Assembly (NCBI GenBank): GCA_022601215.1
Contig: JAHZIZ010000084.1
Location: forward strand, 1-7,851
Direction of reading: 5' to 3'
DNA: 7,851 bases
DNA from: Bacteroidota bacterium
Lineage (GTDB): Bacteria; Bacteroidota; Bacteroidia; Flavobacteriales; Flavobacteriaceae
Shown: positions 1 to 6,975 of the stretch, piece after piece
How the letters are laid out: every line of letters starts with the position of its first letter
Position numbering within the stretch: the first letter of the stretch is position 1
Program-made: the position numbers and the translations under genes
Notes under the pieces: model-generated
The model's input: only the letters and a program-made list of their open reading frames with translations
Database searches by the model: none
Told to the model about the DNA's origin: nothing

Positions 1-39
1 GATGAAAATCCATTAGACATATTAAGTGAGACTATTTGA
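1..39 (+). CDS. ftsW: C-terminal end of probable FtsW (partial)
   Basis: Frame 1 is open from the window edge and ends at TGA 37-39, giving the last 12 residues [12 protein letters not shown]. The peptide is too short to identify by itself. The call rests on position: in Bacteroidota dcw clusters the gene directly before murG is ftsW, the SEDS-family peptidoglycan polymerase of the division machinery, an integral membrane protein with a short cytoplasmic C-terminal tail. The hydrophilic, acidic tail seen here fits that. The stop overlaps the TTG start of murG, which suggests translational coupling. The identity is inference from gene order. Confidence 0.55.
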   Translation, partial: DENPLDILSETI

Positions 40-1136
40 AAACAGAAACGACATATAAATTTATTGTAAGTGGTGGTGGAACCGGCGGCCATATTTACCC
101 AGCTATTGCTATTGCTAATGAGCTTAAGTTGCGATACCCAAACGCGCAATTTTTGTTTGTTGGCGCAAAGGATAGAATGGAAATGGAAAAGGTGCCTCAG
201 GCGGGTTATGATATCAAAGGATTGTGGATCTCTGGCTTGCAACGAAGCTTAACTTTTAAAAACGTGTTGTTTCCTTTTAAATTGATTTCAAGTTTGGTGA
301 ATTCTAGACGCATTATAAAAAAATTCAAACCTAATGTAGCTATTGGTACTGGAGGGTATGCTAGTGCACCTTTGTTGAGAGTTGCTTCCAGTAAAGGAAT
401 TCCATGCTTAATTCAAGAGCAGAATAGTCATGCAGGAATTACAAATAAGTGGTTAAGTGGAAAGGCAAAGAAAATTTGTGTTGCCTATGAAGGTATGGAA
501 CGTTTTTTTCCTGCCGAAAAGATCGTGCATACCGGAAACCCAGTACGTCAGGATTTATTAGATAGTGCTACAAAACGGCAAGAAGCTCAAATTTTTTTTA
601 AACTGAGAGCCGATGTTAAAACTCTGTTAGTATTAGGGGGAAGTTTAGGAGCTAGAAAAATGAATGAATTAATTTATAAATCGCTTGCTTTCTTTGAAAA
701 GGAGAAGGTGCAGGTGATATGGCAGTGTGGTAAGTACTATTATGAAACCTATAAAGAGGTTGTTATAGATGGTGTTCAGGTGCATGCATTTTTAAATAGA
801 ATGGACTTGGCTTATGCTGCTGCAGATATAATTATTTCTCGTGCTGGCGCGCTATCTGTTTCTGAATTGTGTTTGGTTGGGAAGCCAGTCATTTTTATTC
901 CGTCACCCAATGTAACTGAAGATCATCAAACTAAAAATGCTTTAGCGATTTCGAAAAAGAATGGTGCTATTCTTTTGCATGAAAAGGATGCCATGATCGA
1001 TTTTGAATCAATCTTCAAGGGATTGTTAATAGATGAAGACATGCAGAACCGATTGTCACGGAGTATAAAGAATTTAGCCAGGCCTAATGCAACCAAAGAT
1101 ATAGTGGACGAAATTGAAAAATTATTAATCGTTTGA
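36..1136 (+). CDS. murG: UDP-GlcNAc transferase MurG (lipid II synthase)
   Basis: MurG adds GlcNAc from UDP-GlcNAc to lipid I, giving lipid II, on the cytoplasmic face of the membrane. The 366-residue length is normal. The N-terminal Rossmann domain carries the glycine-rich loop GGGTGGH at 13-19 and a second glycine motif GTGGYAS at 104-110, followed by EQN at 128-130 and HTGNPVR at 165-171. The C-terminal GT-B domain has GGSLGAR at 201-207 and the UDP-sugar-binding stretch [10 protein letters not shown] at 268-277, then EDHQTKNA at 295-302. The start is TTG at 36: no other start codon lies between the upstream stop and the essential first glycine loop, and the TTG overlaps the preceding TGA. 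There is no Shine-Dalgarno sequence, so re-initiation after the upstream gene is likely. The stop overlaps the murC start in the same way. No damaged motif is visible. Confidence 0.97.
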   Translation: MKTETTYKFIVSGGGTGGHIYPAIAIANELKLRYPNAQFLFVGAKDRMEMEKVPQAGYDIKGLWISGLQRSLTFKNVLFPFKLISSLVNSRRIIKKFKPNVAIGTGGYASAPLLRVASSKGIPCLIQEQNSHAGITNKWLSGKAKKICVAYEGMERFFPAEKIVHTGNPVRQDLLDSATKRQEAQIFFKLRADVKTLLVLGGSLGARKMNELIYKSLAFFEKEKVQVIWQCGKYYYETYKEVVIDGVQVHAFLNRMDLAYAAADIIISRAGALSVSELCLVGKPVIFIPSPNVTEDHQTKNALAISKKNGAILLHEKDAMIDFESIFKGLLIDEDMQNRLSRSIKNLARPNATKDIVDEIEKLLIV

Positions 1137-2488
1137 AAGAGTTAAAAGACATACATAACATTTATTTTGTGGGCATTGGCGGCATTGGAATGAGCGCACT
1201 CGCACGGTATGCCTTGTTGTTAAACAAGAAAGTGTATGGTTATGATAAGACCCCAACAAAGCTCACGAATGAACTTATTATTGAAGGCGCAGATATTAGT
1301 TTTATTGATGAAGTGGGGCAAATTGATATTACGCTATTGAATAAGGAGAATACCATAGTAGTGTATACACCTGCTATCCCTAAGAATCATGAGATTTTAA
1401 ACTTTTTTGTACAAGAAGGTTTCACAGTTATGAAGCGTGCTAAATTCTTGGGAGAAGTAACAAAAAACACCTTGTGTTTGGCTGTGGCGGGCACACATGG
1501 AAAGACAACTACTTCTGCTATTTTAGGTCATATATTAGCAGAATGCAATATGCCTATGACTGCATTTCTAGGAGGAATCGCAGAAAATTATAACTCCAAT
1601 TTTATCAGCAAGGGCACTGAAATAACAGTTGTGGAAGCAGACGAATTCGATAGGTCGTTTTTACAATTATCGCCGGACATCGCTTGTGTAACGTCTATGG
1701 ATGCAGATCACTTGGATATTTATGAAGACGCCAACGCTATTGAAGCTTCTTTTGTTGCGTTTTCAAATTTGTTGCCCTCACAAGATGTCCTATTTTATAA
1801 AAAAGGACTGCCCTTGAATGGGCAAAGTGTTGCTATTGATGAAACTGCCGATTTTCAAGCAAAAAATATACGAGTTACAGATGGCAGCTACGTTTTCGAT
1901 TTAAAAACACCAGATGAGACGATAAAAGACCTGATGTTTTCTCTTCCGGGTCATCATAACTTACATAATGCAATAACAGCTTTGGGTATGGCAATAGCAG
2001 CGGGTACCCCAACCCCAGGTCTGCCCAAGGCTTTATCTAGTTTTAGAGGAGTGCAACGGCGATTTAGTTATAAGATTAAATCCAATGATATGGTATTGAT
2101 TGATGACTATGCTCATCATCCTACCGAAATTAATGCACTGTATCAAGCAGTATCTGAGATGTATCCGCAAGATGAAAAATTAATTGTTTTTCAACCACAT
2201 CTCTTTAGTAGAACTCAAGATTTTATAAGGGGTTTTGCCGAAAGTTTAGGTCAATTTGACGAAATCTATTTGTTGGATATTTATCCAGCTAGAGAATTAC
2301 CAATTCCCGGAGTTACGTCGAATTGGCTAAGTGAAAAAATAACCAAAAAAGACGTAAAAGTAATTTCAAAACACGCATTACCTGAAGTAGTAAAAAATTC
2401 TAGGTGTAAAATAAAATTATTAGTGGGAGCTGGAGATATTGGGGCCGAAGTTGAAAAAGTAACGAAATACATACAAGATGAAGGCTAG
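1133..2488 (+). CDS. murC: UDP-N-acetylmuramate--L-alanine ligase MurC
   Basis: MurC is the first amino-acid ligase of peptidoglycan synthesis: it joins L-Ala to UDP-MurNAc with ATP in the cytoplasm. The 451-residue protein shows all three Mur-ligase domains: an N-terminal nucleotide-sugar domain with [11 protein letters not shown] at 14-24; the central ATPase with P-loop GTHGKTTT at 120-127, EADEFDRSF at 168-176, DADHLDIY at 190-197 and the HNLHNA motif at 275-280; and the C-terminal domain with GVQRRF at 306-311, [10 protein letters not shown] at 324-333 (typical of MurC), FQPHLFSRT at 353-361, YPARE at 384-388 and GAGDIG at 432-437. The start is TTG at 1133, overlapping the murG stop as TTGA; later ATG codons would delete the glycine loop. 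The last 11 nt overlap ftsQ. In this lineage murC lies next to ftsQ without an intervening murB or ddl. Confidence 0.97.
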   Translation: MKELKDIHNIYFVGIGGIGMSALARYALLLNKKVYGYDKTPTKLTNELIIEGADISFIDEVGQIDITLLNKENTIVVYTPAIPKNHEILNFFVQEGFTVMKRAKFLGEVTKNTLCLAVAGTHGKTTTSAILGHILAECNMPMTAFLGGIAENYNSNFISKGTEITVVEADEFDRSFLQLSPDIACVTSMDADHLDIYEDANAIEASFVAFSNLLPSQDVLFYKKGLPLNGQSVAIDETADFQAKNIRVTDGSYVFDLKTPDETIKDLMFSLPGHHNLHNAITALGMAIAAGTPTPGLPKALSSFRGVQRRFSYKIKSNDMVLIDDYAHHPTEINALYQAVSEMYPQDEKLIVFQPHLFSRTQDFIRGFAESLGQFDEIYLLDIYPARELPIPGVTSNWLSEKITKKDVKVISKHALPEVVKNSRCKIKLLVGAGDIGAEVEKVTKYIQDEG

Positions 2489-3194
2489 GTGGAGCGTTAT
2501 AAAAATAGTGGGAGTCCTTGTGTTGTTAGGGGTTTGTTATGGATTTACCCAAGAGAGAAATAGTAAAAGAAAATTGGTGGCCTTGGAAGTCCAATTTACC
2601 GATGAAAATAGTCCATTTATTACCCTTAACACGGTTAATAAATTGTTAATACAAAATGAGGATAGTGTTACGAGCATCACTAAAGAAACTTTAGTTTTGA
2701 ATGAGATGGAATCCCGTTTATTACAAAACCCTATGGTGAGTGATGCTCAAGTGTTTGTATCTGTGGATGGAAAATTGGGAGCTAACATAGAACAACGCAA
2801 CCCTATTGCACGTGTAGCGGGTAGTCCAAATTACTATGTAGATGAAGATGGAAGGGAAATGCCACTTTCTGAAGTTTATACGGCACGAGTGCCATTAATT
2901 TCAGGGATATCAAAAAAGAATTTTACAGAGCTTACCCCATTGCTGTTGAAGATTCGAGACGACGAGTTTATGAAACGAATTGTCGTTGGAATCCATAAGA
3001 GACGCAATGGAGTATTGGAGTTTAAAATGCGAAAAATGCCTTTTAAGGTTCGCTTTGGAGAGCAAACAAATATGGATAAAAAGTTTCAAAATTTTAAATC
3101 TTTTTATCAAAAAGCGAAGAAAGATAAAAAGCTAGAAACGTACAACCTAGTGGATTTACAATTTGGGAATCAGGTAGTAGCCACAAAAAAATAA
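2478..3194 (+). CDS. ftsQ: Cell division protein FtsQ/DivIB
   Basis: FtsQ is a bitopic membrane protein of the divisome that links the early cytoplasmic ring to periplasmic wall synthesis, in most bacteria with FtsL and FtsB. The 238-residue protein has a short basic N terminus (MKARW), one hydrophobic segment at about 7-23 and a positively charged stretch after it. An extracytoplasmic region follows: residues 35-106 have the length and pattern of a POTRA domain ending in the IEQRNPIARV type of motif (104-113), then YYVDEDGREMPLS (119-131), which is characteristic of the beta domain that follows POTRA in this family. The sequence is divergent, as usual in Bacteroidota; identification rests on these motifs plus the position between murC and ftsA. 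The ATG start lies inside the murC end (11-nt overlap). The stop TAA leaves 3 nt before ftsA. Confidence 0.9.
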   Translation: MKARWSVIKIVGVLVLLGVCYGFTQERNSKRKLVALEVQFTDENSPFITLNTVNKLLIQNEDSVTSITKETLVLNEMESRLLQNPMVSDAQVFVSVDGKLGANIEQRNPIARVAGSPNYYVDEDGREMPLSEVYTARVPLISGISKKNFTELTPLLLKIRDDEFMKRIVVGIHKRRNGVLEFKMRKMPFKVRFGEQTNMDKKFQNFKSFYQKAKKDKKLETYNLVDLQFGNQVVATKK

Positions 3195-3197
3195 GTC

Positions 3198-4544
3198 ATG
3201 GAAAACAATAAGATTGCTGTTGGACTGGACATTGGAACCACAAAAATTGTGGCCATGATTGGTCGTAAAAATGACTATGGAAAAATGGAAATTCTAGGCA
3301 TTGGTAAATCGAAAAGCCTCGGAGTTCATAGAGGAGTGGTAAATAACATAACTCAGACTATTCAATCAATACAGCAAGCTATACAGGATGCTGAAACTTC
3401 ATCAGGAATGAAGATTGAGGATGTAGTGGTAGGAATTGCGGGACAACATATTAGAAGCCTTCAGCATAGTGATTACATAACCAGAGGAGATAGTGAAGTG
3501 GTGATCGATGAAGATGATATTGATCGTTTATGTAACCAAGTTCATAAGCTTGTGATGTTACCGGGAGAAGAGATTATTCATGTCTTACCTCAGGATTTTA
3601 AGGTAGATGGGCAGGCAGAGATTAAAGAACCTATAGGAATGTATGGCGGTAGATTGGAAGCTAATTTCCATGTGGTGGTAGGACAGGTTTCTTCCATTCG
3701 AAATATTGGACGTTGCGTAAAGAGTGCTGGAATGGAGCTTTCGGGAATCACTCTGGAACCGTTGGCTTCTGCAAATGCCGTGTTAAGTCAAGAAGAAAAA
3801 GAGGCCGGTGTGGCCTTAATCGATATCGGTGGTGGGACAACAGATTTGGCCATTTTTAAAGATGGAATTATTCGTCATACAGCAGTGATTCCATTTGGTG
3901 GAAACGTTATTACTGAAGACATTAAAGAAGGGTGTTCCATTATTGAGAAACAAGCCGAATTATTAAAAATCAAATTTGGATCGGCTTGGCCTGGTGAAAA
4001 CAAGGACAATGAAATCGTTTCTATTCCTGGTTTACGTGGAAGAGAACCAAAGGAGATCACTTTAAAGAATCTGTCCAAAATTATACATGCACGTGTGGTG
4101 GAGATCATTGAACAGGTGTATTTAGAGATCAAAAACTACGGACATGAAGAGCAGAAAAAAAAGCTCATTGCTGGGATAGTTTTAACTGGAGGTGGCTCGC
4201 AATTAAGACATTTAAAGCAATTGGTCGAATATATAACTGGAATGGATACTCGTGTTGGATATCCTAATGAGCACTTGGCCGGAGATAGTGATAGTGAGAC
4301 AACAAGTCCTATGTATGCTACGGCAGTAGGTCTAGTGATGAATAGTCTTGAGAATAAAGAACGTTCTGGGAATTTGCAACAAGCTAAAACGGCACATAAA
4401 GAAGTTGACGCTACTGTGGAAGCTTCAATAGGAGAAAGTGAGTCTCAAACAATAATAGATGACGATGAAACGCCGAAGGAGCGCAAACGCTTTTTTGATA
4501 AATGGGCAGAGAAGTTTAAAGAGTTTTTAGACAACGCCGAATAA
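3198..4544 (+). CDS. ftsA: Cell division protein FtsA
   Basis: FtsA is an actin-family ATPase that tethers FtsZ filaments to the inner membrane and recruits later divisome proteins. In its 448 residues the actin-fold motifs are clear: phosphate-1 loop GLDIGTTK at 9-16, phosphate-2 loop DIGGGTTD at 209-216, IPFGG at 231-235, and the adenosine motif LTGGGSQL at 329-336. The region at about 84-163 corresponds to the SHS2/1C subdomain special to FtsA. Residues from about 386 to 427 are polar and acidic and look like a flexible linker. The C terminus, about 428-445 (KERKRFFDKWAEKFKEFL), forms an amphipathic helix with basic and aromatic residues, the expected membrane-targeting sequence. The ATG start is 3 nt after the ftsQ stop with no Shine-Dalgarno sequence. 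A 77-nt gap separates it from its partner ftsZ. Confidence 0.97.
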   Translation: MENNKIAVGLDIGTTKIVAMIGRKNDYGKMEILGIGKSKSLGVHRGVVNNITQTIQSIQQAIQDAETSSGMKIEDVVVGIAGQHIRSLQHSDYITRGDSEVVIDEDDIDRLCNQVHKLVMLPGEEIIHVLPQDFKVDGQAEIKEPIGMYGGRLEANFHVVVGQVSSIRNIGRCVKSAGMELSGITLEPLASANAVLSQEEKEAGVALIDIGGGTTDLAIFKDGIIRHTAVIPFGGNVITEDIKEGCSIIEKQAELLKIKFGSAWPGENKDNEIVSIPGLRGREPKEITLKNLSKIIHARVVEIIEQVYLEIKNYGHEEQKKKLIAGIVLTGGGSQLRHLKQLVEYITGMDTRVGYPNEHLAGDSDSETTSPMYATAVGLVMNSLENKERSGNLQQAKTAHKEVDATVEASIGESESQTIIDDDETPKERKRFFDKWAEKFKEFLDNAE

Positions 4545-4621
4545 CCAAACCAACAAATAAACTAACAACTAATAAAGTAATACCGATAGAAATATCGGAT
4601 AACCTCGCAAAAAGAAACTAT
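4545..4621 (+). promoter_or_regulatory. ftsA-ftsZ intergenic leader with small hairpin
   Basis: This is the only sizeable gap inside the dcw run. Positions 4545-4576 contain no G at all and should be unstructured as RNA. They are followed by a perfect 6-bp inverted repeat, CCGATA (4583-4588) and TATCGG (4593-4598), closed by GAAA (4589-4592), a GNRA-type tetraloop. No T-run follows, so it is not a terminator. After it comes an A-rich stretch directly before the ftsZ ATG, the usual Bacteroidota leader in place of a Shine-Dalgarno sequence. I see no good TAnnTTTG promoter box here. The hairpin may mark an mRNA processing or stability boundary that separates ftsZ output from ftsA; that role is inference. 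Confidence 0.5.
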
Positions 4622-6637
4622 ATGAGCAGCAACACAGAATTTGATAACATTGCGTTCGATCTGCCCAAGAACCAATCTAACGTCATTAAGGTGATAGGCG
4701 TTGGCGGTGGTGGAAGTAATGCCATAAACCACATGTTTAGTCAGGGCATTAAGGGTGTAGATTTTGTCATTTGCAATACAGATGCCCAGGCACTAGAGAA
4801 CAGCGCTGTACCGATTAAAATTCAGTTAGGGGTCTCTCTAACCGAAGGATTAGGAGCTGGTGCAAATCCTGTAATTGGAGAACAATCTGCAGTGGAGAGC
4901 CTTGAGGACATAAAAAATATGTTATCCACCAATACTAAGATGATTTTTATCACAGCGGGAATGGGTGGTGGAACAGGGACTGGTGCGGCTCCAATTATTG
5001 CTAAAATGGCCAAAGAATTGGACATTTTGACGGTAGGTATTGTGACCATTCCTTTCCAGTTTGAAGGAAAAATACGAAATGACCAAGCGCAAATAGGTGT
5101 AGAAAAACTCCGATCTAATTGTGATTCATTGATCGTAATTAACAACAATAAGTTACGCGAGGTTTACGGTAATTTAGGATTTAAAGCAGGGTTTTCTAAA
5201 GCGGATGAAGTCTTAGCCACAGCTGCTCGTGGTATTGCTGAAGTAATTACCCATCATTATACTCAAAATATTGACCTTAGAGATGCTAAGACGGTATTAG
5301 CAAATAGTGGAACTGCCATTATGGGAAGTTCTAGTGCAAGCGGTGCAAATCGAGCACAAGAGGCCATTTCTAAAGCACTAGATTCTCCATTATTGAATGA
5401 CAATAAAATTAAGGGAGCTAAAAATGTACTGCTACTTATCGTTTCGGGAACCGAAGAAATCACCATTGATGAGATTGGAGAAATTAGTGATCATATTCAG
5501 ACAGAAGCGGGTCATAGTGCGAATATCATTATGGGGGTTGGTGAAGATGAAGCTCTTGAGGGCGCTATTTCCATTACTGTGATTGCTACTGGGTTTAATG
5601 CCGAACAGCAAGATGAAATAGTTAATACTGAGGCTAAGAAAATAATTCATACCCTAGAACCAGAACAAAAAGCTGAACAGGATTTAATGTCCAATGTTGT
5701 AATTGAGGTTCCTGTGAGTCCGAAAAAAGAAGAGCCTGTGATTAGGCATACTCTTTTTGAGGAAGCTGAAGTAGTGCCAGAACCTCCTATTGTAAAAAAG
5801 AGCACTCCAATTACTCCAGCAGAAACATCAGAATTGCCATTTGAGGGGTATGTGTCAACTTCAGAACTGATAAAAAATATAGAAGTAGAGTCGACATTGC
5901 TCGATATACACTATTTAGCTGAATTTAAGCAAGTACAAATCAACGAAATTGACGTAAATGATTTTGTGATTGTGGAAGCTAAAAAGGATGTGGTTGAAGA
6001 ATCCATTGAAGAGGTGAATCTAACCAAAGAATCTACTAAAGAATCTCTTGAGATAGAAGATCAAATGCTGATGTTCGACCTGCCAGTGAATGTTTCGGAA
6101 ACACCTAAAATAGTTCCTGAACATCAATTGGAGGAGGAAGAGCCAGAGCTGCTTATTCGAAATCTTGAAGATATCGAAGTAAAAGATGCCATTGAAGTGG
6201 TGCCGGTCACTGAAGTGACTGAAGAAGGCGTGAAACGTTATAGTCTGGATGATTACCAAGAGAAAGAAGATGAATTACTCAATGCCAAGCCAGAAGAGGC
6301 TGTTGTAGAGGAAGAACTTGTTTTTGAGACAAAGACTGTGGATACTCCTGAAGAGGTAATTGAAGAAGATGCAGATCCTTTAAATTCTCCGATATCTAAA
6401 TTATTACGGGATAGAACGGAAGAGCGAAAGAAGAAAATGAAAGATTTTAATTATAAATTTAGAAATAGTGCCTCTAAAATTGATGATATAGAAAAGCAAC
6501 CAGCTTATAAAAGAGCAGGGATTGAATTAGACGATGCAGATACTGATCCTAGCCTTTCTAGAACATCGATCAATACCGACGATGATGATATTGATTTAAG
6601 AAGTAATAATTCATTTTTGCACGATAATGTAGACTAG
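4622..6637 (+). CDS. ftsZ: Cell division protein FtsZ with long acidic linker
   Basis: FtsZ is the tubulin-like GTPase that forms the division ring. In its 671 residues the GTP-binding domain (about 20-210) has GVGGGGSNA at 26-34, the tubulin signature GMGGGTGTGAAP at 113-124 and NTDAQAL at 52-58. The synergy loop NIDLRDAKTV (216-225) supplies the catalytic acids D218 and D221 to the neighbouring subunit. The C-terminal globular domain ends near residue 333. From about 335 to 626 there is a low-complexity linker rich in Glu and Val, far longer than in most bacteria (E. coli FtsZ has 383 residues in total). PAYKRAGIEL (627-636) resembles the conserved C-terminal peptide that binds FtsA, but 35 more residues follow, ending in SFLHDNVD. 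A conspicuous FDLP occurs twice, at 12-15 and 485-488. The ATG start lies after an A-rich leader. The gene is the last of the operon and is followed by a strong terminator. Confidence 0.98.
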   Translation: MSSNTEFDNIAFDLPKNQSNVIKVIGVGGGGSNAINHMFSQGIKGVDFVICNTDAQALENSAVPIKIQLGVSLTEGLGAGANPVIGEQSAVESLEDIKNMLSTNTKMIFITAGMGGGTGTGAAPIIAKMAKELDILTVGIVTIPFQFEGKIRNDQAQIGVEKLRSNCDSLIVINNNKLREVYGNLGFKAGFSKADEVLATAARGIAEVITHHYTQNIDLRDAKTVLANSGTAIMGSSSASGANRAQEAISKALDSPLLNDNKIKGAKNVLLLIVSGTEEITIDEIGEISDHIQTEAGHSANIIMGVGEDEALEGAISITVIATGFNAEQQDEIVNTEAKKIIHTLEPEQKAEQDLMSNVVIEVPVSPKKEEPVIRHTLFEEAEVVPEPPIVKKSTPITPAETSELPFEGYVSTSELIKNIEVESTLLDIHYLAEFKQVQINEIDVNDFVIVEAKKDVVEESIEEVNLTKESTKESLEIEDQMLMFDLPVNVSETPKIVPEHQLEEEEPELLIRNLEDIEVKDAIEVVPVTEVTEEGVKRYSLDDYQEKEDELLNAKPEEAVVEEELVFETKTVDTPEEVIEEDADPLNSPISKLLRDRTEERKKKMKDFNYKFRNSASKIDDIEKQPAYKRAGIELDDADTDPSLSRTSINTDDDDIDLRSNNSFLHDNVD

Positions 6638-6659
6638 CCTTTCTGCCATTGAGCTAGTC
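6632..6659 (+). repeat. Inverted repeat spanning the ftsZ stop codon
   Basis: GACTAGC (6632-6638) and GCTAGTC (6653-6659) are perfect 7-bp arms around a 14-nt loop. The left arm contains the last Asp codon and the TAG stop of ftsZ. No T-run follows, so this is not a terminator; it sits 5 nt before the terminator stem and would form a tandem hairpin with it at the mRNA 3' end. A role as a 3'-end stabiliser is inference. Confidence 0.4.
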
Positions 6660-6664
6660 CATAG

Positions 6665-6700
6665 AAAGACCTCTCGAATTGTTTTGAGAGGTCTTTTTTT
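6665..6700 (+). terminator. Intrinsic terminator after ftsZ
   Basis: AAAGACCTCTC (6665-6675) pairs perfectly with GAGAGGTCTTT (6686-6696) around a 10-nt loop, giving an 11-bp stem that runs into seven consecutive T (6694-6700). This is a textbook Rho-independent terminator 28 nt after the ftsZ stop, closing the dcw operon. On the opposite strand the stem is followed by only three T, so activity there should be weaker. Confidence 0.93.
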
Positions 6701-6911
6701 GTGGCTATTTATGGTATTCTAATGGCGCTCATCCTTCAAAAGGAAGACGTACTGTTTCTCTAGGTTTATCATGAGACAGCCCAATTGGCGCTTGGCGTTT
6801 GAACCCGACGTGCTCAATAACATGTTTTTAATTGAGGATTGCTTCACTTTGTTCAGCATCCCTCAACGCTCCGCGTTGAGAATCACAAAAACAATTACTT
6901 CGCATACCTCC
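6701..6911. other. Non-coding stretch with degenerate inverted repeats
   Basis: I see no credible gene between the ftsZ terminator and the tRNA terminator. The stretch has patches of higher GC than its surroundings (for example around 6785-6812) and small inverted repeats: TCCTT/AAGGA around CAA at 6732-6744, CCAATTGG at 6781-6788, and CTCAACGC/GCGTTGAG around TCC at 6862-6880. Another TTGAGG (6832-6837) could pair with CCTCAA (6861-6866) instead. The part at 6837-6880 looks like a decayed copy of a short palindromic intergenic repeat of the kind common in Bacteroidota genomes, but that cannot be shown without other copies. The only longer open frame, + strand 6771-7022, runs through the tRNA terminator and antisense to the tRNA, and is rejected. 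Confidence 0.45.
6862..6880. repeat. Perfect 8-bp inverted repeat in intergenic DNA
   Basis: CTCAACGC (6862-6869) and GCGTTGAG (6873-6880) are perfect complements around the 3-nt loop TCC. There is no T-run on either side, so it is not a terminator. It is the most compact palindrome of the non-coding stretch and may be part of a dispersed repeat family. Confidence 0.5.
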
Positions 6912-6970
6912 AAAAAAGAAGCGAGCTCCCTTTATTGGAGCCCGCTCGTAATCGAATCTTTTTGTGATTC
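6880..6970. repeat. 12-bp inverted repeats flanking the tRNA terminator
   Basis: GAATCACAAAAA (6880-6891) is the exact reverse complement of TTTTTGTGATTC (6959-6970), with 67 nt between them. The hairpin terminator of the - strand tRNA lies in the middle. The right copy lies in the tRNA 3' trailer, 5 nt beyond the mature end. No target-site duplication is visible outside the arms, so a miniature transposon is not supported. It could form a long-range stem around the terminator or be the trace of a local inversion. Confidence 0.6.
6912..6946 (-). terminator. Intrinsic terminator of the yqeY-tRNA-Arg transcript
   Basis: Read on the - strand, AGCGGGCTCC (6946-6937) pairs with GGAGCTCGCT (6929-6920) around a 7-nt loop, AATAAAG. 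All ten positions pair in RNA, one as G-U. The stem is followed by TC and then six T (6917-6912). It lies 29 nt downstream of the mature tRNA 3' end, so it ends transcription coming from yqeY and the tRNA. On the + strand the stem has an A-C mismatch and no T-run, so it is directional. Confidence 0.9.
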
Positions 6971-6975
6971 ATTCG

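Noticed and set aside
2478..2560. Lipoprotein signal in FtsQ (LLGVC at 16-20)
   Set aside because: A lipobox needs a small residue (Gly, Ala or Ser) directly before the Cys, and here it is Val. The segment fits the single membrane anchor of FtsQ.
4583..4598. Terminator between ftsA and ftsZ
   Set aside because: The stem is only 6 bp and is not followed by a T-run on the + strand, so it should not stop transcription.
4822..5148. 108-codon open frame on the - strand inside ftsZ
   Set aside because: It lies wholly within the highly conserved GTPase core of ftsZ and is a shadow of its codon pattern; no start context or family match is seen. The same reasoning excludes the other antisense frames within murC, ftsQ, ftsA and ftsZ.
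6880..6970. Miniature transposon bounded by the 12-bp inverted repeats
   Set aside because: No flanking target-site duplication is visible, and the interior is taken up by a functional terminator for the tRNA.
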